A DNA stretch of 64,000 nucleotides from Proruminimicrobium sp963666965 (GTDB lineage: Bacteria > Elusimicrobiota > Endomicrobiia > Endomicrobiales > Endomicrobiaceae): the NCBI GenBank assembly GCA_963666965.1, contig OY762939.1:1674001-1738000 (forward strand), given 5' to 3'. The notes under the pieces are model-generated. The model did not search any database. It worked only from the letters and a program-made list of their open reading frames with translations, and had not been told where the DNA came from. The position numbers were made by a program, and so were the translations under genes. Below, one piece after another: positions 27,352 through 39,300 of the stretch. Positions within the stretch are counted from its first letter, which is position 1. Each line of letters begins with the position of its first letter.

Positions 27352-30300
27352 TTAAGCTGCTCTCAAAATTGCACTGATATTTTCAACTGACATATTCTCC
27401 AGCATATCAACATTCTTAATTTCACGGCTCATCCCGAGCAACAACGTAAGCAATGCATCTAATACGGCTGCTTTATCCTGATTTGTCACGGTCTGTTCTT
27501 CAATCATTGAAGAAAGTATGTTTATCGTAATAAATTCGGTATTTGCAGCACTTTCGCTACCGCGAATAAGAACCATAACTTCTTTAATCTTTTCATTATC
27601 CTTAAGATCTTTCAAAATTTCTTCGATATTTCTGCCGTTATTTTTATAACTTTCGCCGGTCAACGCTCTGTATTTAACAAGCATTTCCATAAAGGTGTCA
27701 GCATATTCTTTATTGTTAAATACGAGTTTGTCTGCTTCAATCAAACTCCATTCAGCCTGTTCAAGTATTCCTTCCAATATTCCTCTTACCTGCTGTTCGC
27801 TGTATTCTTTATTCTGTTCTGATTGAGGCAAATATGATTTTATTTTATCGGCAATATTGCCGTCAGTCTTAAACAATCCGTACAATGCTCCGATATTATT
27901 CTGATTAACCGCCATATTTCTGCCTTTAAGAACTCCTTTAACATACTGTCCTTCCGGTGTTGTGTTAAATATAGCATTAAGCAGTTCGGCTACATTTTTG
28001 ATTCCTATAAAACTGAATCCTTCGTTTGATTTTGCAAAAGCTTCTATTATCTGCGAATCAAATGCAACCATTGAAACATTATTGTTTACAAATATGGACA
28101 TAAGCTCTTTCTGGTCGAATATATTGTTTGCATCTTTGTCCACATTAACGTCAATTATTACGTTCTGTTTATTGGTTACATTTTTTATGTCCTTGTAATT
28201 AACTATTGTCTTTATGCCGTTTTTATTAAAGATAAATTTATATTCGCTTTCAAACGTCGATGACGGCATTTTTACGGCAAGATTTTTTATCTGTTTTTGC
28301 AGACCGATCAGAGCAGACAAAATATAAGCCGTAGAAGCCAATTCTCCGGACTGTGACAAATCAATATTTATACCGTCTATATTATATTTTGCAAATGTCT
28401 TTGTCATCTTTGCAATATCGGACAGTGAATCGTCAAAGTTTTTGCCTGCAAGATCAACTTTATAGTTGAATACGATTTTCAAACCGTTTTCATGAGCAGA
28501 TTTTATGATCTCAAGCAATTTATCAGATTTGTCAGAAAGAACCGCATCTTCAACGGTTATATTAACAGTCGTCAGTCCTTTTTCTTTTGCGTTTATAATC
28601 TTTACTTTATCGTATGAGTCAATCTGGCCGGCAGTTACATTTTCGGAAAGACTTGCAAACTGAAGAACCTGCTCTTTATATTTACCCTGTTTTTGTTTAA
28701 GAGCTTCTATAAGCAGTTCATTTGCAGACGCTCCCGGTTTAACAATCATATCGTTTATTATTTCTTTACCGAGAAGATTCTCATAAACGGAAGACGATAT
28801 ATCCAAAATTTTAATTTCGGATTTATCTGAGCCTTTTACGTTTTTCAAAACGGCTTCTATTAATTCCTCATCGGATATTTCGTCTATTTTTTCGCTGCCG
28901 TATATTGTCAATTTGCCTTTTGACTCAATCAATCCGTATGCAAGTTTACCGTTCTGTTCGAGTCTTTCCTGAGTTTCTTTAATAAGACCGCTGTCTCCCA
29001 CAAGTATAAGATTTACTTTAATGCCTTTTTTTGCAAGCATTTCAGCAGTCTTTACTTTTACAGAATCTGACGCATCTGCAACCATAGTATATGATGTTTT
29101 ATCTTTGAAGAAGAACGATAATCCGGCAAACTGAAGATTTTTTACAAAACCGTAAATATATTTTGTAAAAGATTCAAAAGCTGCAGGCAGCACAAATTTT
29201 ACATTTGCCGCATTCATCCCTGTTACCGTAATGTTTCCGTTTTCATCTGCAGTTACATTTACGTCTTTCAATTCAACCTTGCCGTTTACTACAGGCAAAT
29301 TGTATCCCTTAAGCGTCTCAGGCGACAACACTACTTCCTTGCCGCTTCTGTTTACAAAGTTTACTTCCCCTTCTATCCTCAAATGATCCAACACAAACAA
29401 CCCGTCTATCAAATACTTCGACCCTTCAACTATTTCCAAATATACTCTGTTATTATATGCCTCAAACAAATATTCCTTCTGTACCGTCTCGCTCTTTGTT
29501 GCATCTTTATCATCTCTAAATAATACAGGATGCGTCGTGTTTGCCAACGTTACATTATTCTTTACTACCAACTTATTGTTCTCTACTTCCATCCCCAAAT
29601 TATAGCCGTCTATGTCCGACGGGAATTTATACGGCGTAAAACCTATGTCCTGTCTCTGCTCAGGCGACGACATCACTATCGTTACCGCTTCCTGACCCTG
29701 ACCCAATACTCTGTTCATCAATGCGTCTACTTCTGCATTGTTCTTCCTCAATATCTCTAAATTCATATTCAACCACAACAAATTCTGCCCTATCGCCCAC
29801 TCAAACTTCTTGTTCTTCTCCGCTGCTATTACCGGTATCGCCATCAACTCTGATACCGCTTTGTCTCCCAACAACTCCTTCAATCCTGACATCAACGCTG
29901 CAAACTGTACTCCAAACTGGATTCCGTTCGTATTAAACGGCTGCAATCCTGCATACTCTTTGCTCGTCCCGTATTTCTCAAACTGCTTCTTCAATTCCTT
30001 CGGCGTATTGCCCAACTCATACAAGTATGGGAACATCCTCTTAAAACCCTTTACGTCCGTAGGCACCATTCCTATCATACCGCCTTTGGCATCTACTTTC
30101 TCCCTCGGGACCGTATACATCGTAGCTGCTCCGACTCTGCCCTGCGGCGCTGAATTTACTCCGTCTCCGTTTCCAAAAAATACATCAACAAATTCTTCTT
30201 CCAACGCTTCTATCTCTTTCTGGCTTAATTTGCCCTCGTCCAATCCCTTTGTCTTCAAATATACCCTGTATGACGGCACTAGCATCTCCATCAGCTGGAA

Positions 30301-33300
30301 CAATACTGTCCCGTGATTTCTTGGATTCATAGACCCAAAATTCAATCTCCATTCTTTGGCTCCGTCTGCCCTTTCTGTCTCTGACCAGTCAGGATATCTT
30401 TCCTGCACTACTACTCCCGCATCTGTCTCGCCGTCTGTCAATCCTAATACCAGCCTTAACAAATCTTTATCCGTCTTGCCCGCAAGCTGCTCTAATAAAT
30501 GCTTCGCGTCTCCCTCTGCTCCGGGTCCTACTACCTGTATCGACGCAAAATTCGCATGCGTGCCCATCTCTGCCATCTTTATATCCATTATCGACTTAAA
30601 TTCATATGTGCCGTCTTCATTCTTCACTACAAACGGCGTGTCCGTCGCCTTTCCTGTCAAGAAAGGAACTTCTATTTCTTTACCGTTTACTATTGCAGTC
30701 TTTCTTACCTTCGCCCTCTTATTTGCTTCATATACAAAATTACCTTCTCCGTCCTGCTCGTAAAAATCTCTCGGATTTATCCTCGTAAAGCCAAACAATA
30801 AATCTTTCGATACTTCTTCATCCGTCAGCCCTTTTCCGAACAAGTCGTGTCCTTCGGCTATCTCGGACAATCTCTTTAACGCATATTCGCCCTTAGCTCT
30901 AACTGCTGCGTCTGTGCTACCTATCGCTTCCTTCGCCAACTTCACCGCATTTGCATGCGTTCTCATTGCGTATATTACCGGATGTCTGCCCTCTACGCTC
31001 TCTCCCAACCCGCCGTTCAAATACACATATATCATCCCTGCTACTTTCTTGTTCTTCGTCTCTTTCCTTAATTCATTCAAACTCTTTATCTGCTCGGACA
31101 TCTTCGCTAAATCACCTTCGCTCTGCGTATACGGTATAAATGTGCTTCCCAATACCGGTACAGGTACCCCTTCAGGCGTACTCATCAACCCAAAACCCAT
31201 CAGCTGCTGCAATTCAAATAATATCGCATTCCCTTCAGTATATCCGTACTGTTTGCCTCTTACTTCATATTTTACCCTCTTCAATGCTTCAGACAATACT
31301 TCTATCCTTCTTATATTTATTTCCTTCGCATCACTCGATACTACCGCTACCTTGCTCATCGCTTCCTGTAACCTCAAATTATCTTCCCTACCCTTTGCGC
31401 TCTTATCATACCATTCTATCGCTTCTTCCAACGCTTTGATGTCTGATGGCTTTTGCGATTCCAGCTTAGCTTTTAATTTTCCGGCTACGCCTCTTGCCCA
31501 CTGTTCAGGAGAGAACTGAGGTCTTATCGTCTGCATTATTACAAATCCGTGCAAATCGTATTCCTCGGGCAATTTTACTCCCATTTCATCCAATGCTTTA
31601 GCAACAGAATCTGTTGAATATAAATCGGCATTATATGTGGCTGTTGAAACTAAACTTGCAGATATATCTGCTATGGAATCTACAGGATTCAAAGCGCTGT
31701 TCAATGCATGTGATACTGTTTCTTTCACTGCTTCATTACCTATTTTCACTATACCTGCTGTCTTATTTATTGAGGCGACAACAGCCTTATTTTCAGCTTC
31801 AATTCTATATACAACAACTTTGCCGTTTTCTATATTGACTTCATATTGACCCGGCTTGGTTATCGCTATTTCCAATTCTTCGCCCTTTATGAATCTGTAT
31901 CCTCTGATAGCATCCTGCAAGTCAGTATCGGCGCTTTCATCAAGATATTCGCCTTTTGCTTTTCTGTCCATTCTGTCTTTCAATATCGAAAGTATTTCTG
32001 CTTTTGACAAAGGCTCGACAGTATATCCGGCATTTGCGATATTGCCTTTGATTGTCGCTTTTACGCCTTCTGCTGCTGAAACTCTTAAAGCGCCGTCGAT
32101 ATTTACATTATTAAGTCCTATTTCGCCTGACAGATAAACCGAGCTTCTTGAAGATACGCTGTTTTTTCCTTTGACTCTGTTTTTAAATTCATTTATAGAA
32201 CCGTAATTGTCTAAAAATACCTGAACTGCTATGTTTGCAGGTATTCCGACTATGTCTATCGCAGAACCCTTTTCTTCTATACCGATTCCTGCATATTTAA
32301 ATATTTTTATGAAATTTATATAGTTATCCTGTTCGGCAGTTATCATGCTGTCGGCAAGTTTCTTTGCAAAAACAGCATATCTTACTCTTTCAGCCAAAGC
32401 ATCAAGAACATATATAATTTCACCGTTGTAATCTACTACCTTCATGCCGTCTGTAATTTGGCCTTCATTATTTCTTATAAAATTTATTTTTTCTTTCTGT
32501 TTTAGCAGATTTTCGGCAGTTGCCGTATCTCCTTCAGCCAAAGCCTCTTCTATTTCTTTATCTAATTTTGCAGTTTTTACGTCCGTAATTTCAACTATGC
32601 CGTTTTTGGCAGGAGAAAATCCGAAAGGTTTATCTGCAAAATTTAATATTACGGAATCTTCAAGATTAAAAAACTCATATATCGTCTGCATCAGAGATTC
32701 AAGTCTTGACGATTTACCAGGTTTTACATTTGTCATTTCCGGAACTATTCCGTTTGTTCTGTTCAATATATTGCAGTACTGATCTGTATCCAATATGTAT
32801 TGATTGATATTTCCGCTGTTATACCCCGGCCTGTTTCCAAGCACATTGTATTCTATGTTTTCAAGATTATTTTTGCCGTTTTTATTTACTCCGACAATGC
32901 CGCCCACTTTTTCACCGTCATCTCTTCTGACGGTAGCTATTGTCATTTTCTTGCCTATCATTGTTCCCAGCATAGGAAGTATAAAATTCAAACCTGATCC
33001 GTTTGTATCCTGTATAAACAATGTTCTTGATTTGCCCTGCATATTGTATATTTCGGCAACTCCCGACGAATGCATTTTTTGGTGAACGTCTCCGTGTCCA
33101 TGCGGTTTTGTTTCAAGTTTGCCGTTTATTATTGAAAATTTTCCGTCTCTTACGGCAGGAACGTTTCTCTGTTTAATTATATATACTGTTGTAACTCCTG
33201 AATCTTTGCCGTCGGTTCTTGTAAGAGTTACAAGTCCGTTGACAGGATTTGCCGTCTGAACAGTATAACCCATATCGTTAAGAAGAGATATCGTTTTATC

Positions 33301-36300
33301 GTTAGTGCTGTCGGAAGTCATTATAGTAAACGGTATTTCAATTTTGCTGCCGTCGTTTCTGTAAGATTCATAAGCCAAACCGTCAAGATAACTTATATAT
33401 GAACCTATATATGTTTTGTTAAACAAAGCACTGAATTTCAAACCGATCTTAATCCCTAAATATCCTAATCTTTCGCCCATTCCTCCGGCTACCAACACTA
33501 CGCCGAGTTTTTTAACTTCGCCTATTCCTCTTTGCGACAATTGCGCATATCTTTCATCATTGACCGAATCAATATTTTCAGTTACGTCTTTTACATTTTC
33601 CGAAGGCAGAATTTCTTTTCCTTCCATAGGATCTTTTTTGCTTGTCGCTTCTTTTATAAAATCCCTGAAATAACCTGCCAATCCCCTCTCCTGAGTTTCA
33701 ACGTCTAAGAAAGTGTCAAGAAGACCTTTCAATTTATCGCCTTCATATCCGTCAAATATAGACAGTTGTTCTCCGTATTCGTTTTCCAAAGAACTTATTT
33801 CGCGTATGATTTCAATATACTTATTTTTCAACTCAGCCGAAACATTCAGTTCCTCTACGGCTTTGATAACTCTGTCAGCCTGAGGCTGTGTCTCAACGTA
33901 TTTCATAATCTCGGAAAGTATAGACTGTACAGATTCATTAACAGATTCGTTAATTCCAACCTCTATCGTATCAGGTTCGTTGGCATTTTTATAAAGAACT
34001 CCGTTAAAATGCAGAGAGTAAAATATTCCTATCTTCAGTTCAAGACTGTCAGGTCTTTCAGAGTTTCCGACAAATCTCAATTCAAATCCCGGATATTTTT
34101 TTGAAATTTCAGAAATTACTTTTGCTCTTTCATCTTTCGCCATCGCATAAATATTTTTTACTGCCTGCGCAAGCGTTTCTCTGTTATCGTATAATGCCTT
34201 ATTTTTTATACTGCCGGATGCTTTGCCTTTTCTTTCTCTTATCAGTTCCTTTGCGTATACAGAAAGATTTATTTTCTGCGCATCGGCTTTTACGAAATCA
34301 TCAAGCAAGTTTTTTAATTCAGTTCCTTTATATCCGTTAAATACCAAAATCAATTCGCCCGGTTCTTTTTCCAATGAAACAAGTTTGTCAACAACGCCCG
34401 AATATACTTCTTTCAGAGAATGAGGAAGCTCAAAATTCATTATCTCTTCTTTGATCTGACCGGCTGAAGTATTTGACGTTTCAAGCTTTGTTTCTCCTAT
34501 TTTTCTTATTACTTTAAATACGGACTCGGCGCTTGCAGAATAATCATATTCCGCGGCAGCCGCAATATTTAGCAAGGCCGGATATTTTTTAAACATAAGA
34601 CTTATTATATATACCGGTCTATTCAAACTCTTCATGCGATTTACGGCATAGTCTGTTGAATCAGGATTTAAAGCAATAACTGCCGCTCTTTTAACCTGAT
34701 CTTTATTTGCCAGGCTTCTTATTACGGAAATACCTTCTGAATCAGAGAATATATTTTCTATATCTTTATTGCTCAATCCGACATTAATCATAAGCCATGC
34801 TTTCAATGCTTCGAAATTTTTTACCGCAGCCTGATTGTTTTTTGAGTATTCGCGATATTGGCTTAAAGTTAAATCATATAACCCTGTCTGCTCAAATACA
34901 GATTCTTCAATTTCAGATATGATAGTGTCCGCTTTTCGGCTCATTAAATCCGTAAGTTCATTAAGTATTGTCGGATTATAAAGCAATCCGTAAGCAAGAT
35001 CTTCTCTGTCAGCAACTTTAGCATGTTGAAAATACATTGTTCTTTCATTTTCTTCTATGTATAAGGCTGCAGGATAATAAAGCAGTTTATTTCTTACGTA
35101 ATTTACTGCATTTGCATTATTTAGCAATACCATTTCAATTAAACGGGCTTTATCTGCATCTGCTTTATTATTATTGTTATAATGCCATTTTACATTTGTA
35201 ACAAAAGCAGCTATAAACGGAGTCAGAAAAAGAACGGATGTCACAGCTATAGTTCCTATCAAAAATAATCCGCCTGTTGCAGCCGTTAAGGCTATTCCTG
35301 CTGCACCGAACAATGCTCCTGTCCATGCAATTGAAAGATTATTTTTGAAACTGTTCTTTGTAACCTGCATAAGTTCGTCGGCCTTATTTCTTATCTGCTG
35401 CGGATTTTGATGTGAATTTATAAATTTTTCAAGATTTAGAGTTCTTGGAAATTCTCTTATTGCTATTGCCAAATTTCTTACAGACATTTGGCCTCTGAAA
35501 GTTCCTTCGGGATTGATTAATTTTGAAAGAATTTTTACAAGTAAGCTATTTTTTACTCCCGACCATACGCCTGATATTTCGAGTTTGCCGGATATTAAAT
35601 CAACAAAATTGGCGGTTGAGCTGTTTAAAGCATCGGTAACGCCGTCTTCCAAAGCTTTAAATGTGCTTTTTGCATTTTTCTTGCCGAGTTCTACTCCCAT
35701 CTGGTCAAAAGCGTTTACGTCCCATATTGCGCCGAGCGTCGTAACCATATTTTCATACAATGCCGTCAATGCTCCGAGAGTTCTCGGATTTAATTCGTCA
35801 AACATGAGAATATTAGAAGGTCTGTTTCCGTCGAATGTCTGGTCTTTGGCAGTTCTTTCAGCCTGTTCTCTTTGCATACCCTCTGATACGAGTTTTTCAA
35901 CAGTTTCTTCATATGTTCTGCCGAATGCCATTGCATCAGCCTGAGCTAAAAGATTTGCAAGAAGTCTTTTGTGAGAAGTCTGCATTGCGGGATCAGTCAG
36001 TCTTGTTTTTGCAAAACCTATAAAATCAACGGGTATTATATCGGTTCCCTGATGATGTTCCTGCAAATAAGAATGCTGAGCGTCGGTGCCTGCAGTTCCG
36101 TATACTTCCGAGCCTGTCTGATATTTTATTCTTCTTCCTAAACTGTCAACAGATTTACCGAGACTTTCCATGTAAACCTGCTGTATATGCGCCGTAAATA
36201 ATTTTAAATATCTGTTGTAAGGAAGTATTGCATAAGCTTTTCTTGAAAGGAAATTGGCATTTGCCATATTCAGCATAGCCATAATCATCGGTATATTCTG

Positions 36301-39300
36301 TTCGTAAGGCGCCGTTCTGAAATGAGTGTCCATCGCATGCGCACCGTCTAAAAATTCCATAAAATTATCATAACCGACTGAACACATCAACGGAAGTCCT
36401 ACGGCAGACCATACTGAATATCTGCCTCCGACCCAGTCCCAGAATTCAAACATATTATCAGTGTCTATTCCGAATTCGGCGACTTTTTCTTTATTTGTCG
36501 AAACAGCCACAAAATGTTTTTTTATAATATCGCCGTAATCTGCTTTTGCCTGTGATGCGCTCCATTGTTTTGCGCCTTCAACAACAGACTTTAAAGAAGC
36601 CCATTGTTTTGCAAGAGTTGCATTTGCCATTGTTTCTTCTGTAGTAAAAGTTTTTGATTCTATAATGAACAATGTCGTTTCAGGATTTAAACCTAAATCG
36701 TTTAACACAGAATCTATATCGTTAGGATCAACATTAGAAACAAAATGTACTCTTGGAGCACCTTCCGCTCTGAATTGAGATAACGCTTCAGTTCCCATTC
36801 TAGGTCCAAGATCAGAACCTCCGATTCCTATACTTACTATATCCGTAATCTGTTTGCCTGTCGCTCCCTTCCACTGACCGGTTATTATTTTATTTGAAAA
36901 ATCTTTCATTTTCTGTAAAACTTCTCTTACTTTAGGCATTACGTCTTTGCCGTCAACATAAACCGGTTCGTTTGAAGTATTTCTCAAAGCCGTATGCAAA
37001 ACTGCCCTGTTTTCTGTCCAATTGATTTTATTTCCGGCAAACATCGCTTCTATTTTTTCTTTTACGCCTCTTGCCGTAAACAAGCCGCCGAACATTTTTA
37101 ATAATTTATCCGTCATTACGCTTCTTGAAAAATCAAATGTCAAAGAACTTCCGTTGCCCAAATCTATCTTTTTCTGAAATAAATCGCCTCTTCTCTGCCC
37201 TTTGGTTTTTGCGGCATCTGAAGAAAATTTGTCTCTTATAGTAGACTTATCTCTTTTTATTTCTCTTTGTAATTTTTTATATTCATCGGTATCAGTAAGA
37301 ACCGGAACTGCAGTTTTAAAAGCTCCCTTAACTATATTTTCTCCTATATCTTTAAGAGCTGCTGTCAATTTTGAATCAATAGTATAAGCATATACTCTTA
37401 CAAGAGGCTCGGTCCCAGAAGCTCTGAACGTTAAAAGAGTTTTTACGATATCTCCTTTCTTATAAGAAGAATCTGCCATTTGAATCTGTATGCCTTCATT
37501 AGGAAGTTTTATAATATTGATTATCTTTATATTTTGAGGCATGCCGAGACTGTAAAGCAACTGCTCTATTTCTTTTGAATTTGCCTTTTCTATCCAGTCC
37601 ATCAATGCTTTTTGTCTTGCTCCGGCTATTTTCTTAACGATATCAGATATGCTTGCCGACGCATACCATTGGTCGGAAGCAGTTATTTCTTCTTTTGCCA
37701 TTTCAACAACTTTGGCTTTTTTGGGATCGGCGTTTTTCTTGTCGGTTATGGTGATTAAATCTGCTTCATCAACTTCATTTTCATCTACGGTCACATCAAT
37801 AATATCTTTTGTAATTTTTTCTATTTCTGATTCAACAACTACCGGAAATTTAACAGCCGTTTCTACGGAATGAACTTTGAAACTTATTTTTTCTTCAACT
37901 TTTTTAAGTTTCTGCTCAAGAGTTTCTCCGCTTTTTGCCGCAAAAAGAACAGGCATCATTGTAGCGGGCGCTCCGTCTTTATCATACAAACCGATCGAAA
38001 TTCCGCCTGAACTTTCAACGCCTATCAAAAATCTCTTACCTGATTTTTCAACGGCTTTCTGTCCATCCGCTATATTCTTCCATCCTACCGGCGTAGTAAT
38101 TACGGAAAAAGGAATATATTGTTTCTGTTCGTAATCTGCTTTATATTTAGCTTTTGTTTTGGCATCAACTGCTTTATTTGAATAACCGAAAGCTATGTCC
38201 ATAAATTCTTCGCAATAGACCGCCGCAAGAGAATCAAGAGCAAAAGTCGTCACCATGCTTTTTACTATTATAGACTCAAATTTCTTTATTTCGCTTACGG
38301 TAAGAGTGCCGGCGTCTCTCATAGCCTTCATACTGCTCATCATATTCTCTAAAAGCTCGTATGAATCTATCGTTCCGACTTCATCCGGCGTCATGTGTGT
38401 TCCGCTTACGTCTTTAACGCAGAATCTGTCTCCGTCGGGATCTGTTGAAATACCGAAAGAGAAATCAACATCCATTCCTTTTTCGGAAAACAACGATTTG
38501 CCTTTTTTGACCATATTTTCAAGATCAAGCGTATTTTTATCGTTTGGTTCCGGATTAACTTTGCCTCCGAAAGCAACGTCCCTGTTTTCATTTATTATTA
38601 TTACTTTTGAAAAACCGTAATATTCAAACAGGTTTTTTAAAACAGGCATCAAAGCCGTATTTTTACCGTCAAGAACAATACCTATTCTTGAAGCCTTTTG
38701 TCTGAAATTATCAAGCGAAGCTGCATCTTTCAAACCTATAAGAGCATCAAGTCTGCTTCTTACATATTCATAATGTTTTATATCAGCGTCTGTTACAATT
38801 ATCGAATTTTCTTTCTTGGCTATCTTTACAGCTTTACCGTCTGTTGAATCCTGTATTTTCTTTATTTCTTCTGTTATTTTTTTAGTAAATTCGGGAAGAG
38901 CCGGAGCTCCGTCTCCGGAATTAGGTTTGACTCCGTTATATTCTTTAGGATTGTGGCTTGCCGTAACATTTAACGTGGCGGCAAATTTTCCGGTCATTAC
39001 ATCTTTTACATAACAGGCTATTGTCGGAGTCGCTATTTTTTCTTTTGCGGTATAAACCTGTATGCCGTTTGCTGTCAAAACTCTTTCCATTACTATCGAA
39101 TACCATTTGCCTAAAAATCTGGTATCGTTGCCGACAAAAACGGCCTTCGGAAGAGCCGAATCCGCATTTATTATATTAGCCATAGCCTGAGCTATAAGAG
39201 CAACATTGTTAAAATCAAAATCTTCTCCCGTTATTCCTCTGTTGCCTGCCGTGCCGAATCCCACATTTTTATCTTTTGACAAAGGAATAATTCCGTTAAA

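Noticed and set aside
29738..30316. Long plus-strand frames inside the giants (for example 29738-30316, 39977-40750, 52260-52910)
   Set aside because: They lie opposite giant genes whose frames carry recognised enzyme motifs; no ribosome site or family motif is present. They are antisense shadows.
29215..31434. The identical blocks as mobile elements
   Set aside because: They are in-frame protein-coding segments without transposase, terminal repeats or target duplications.
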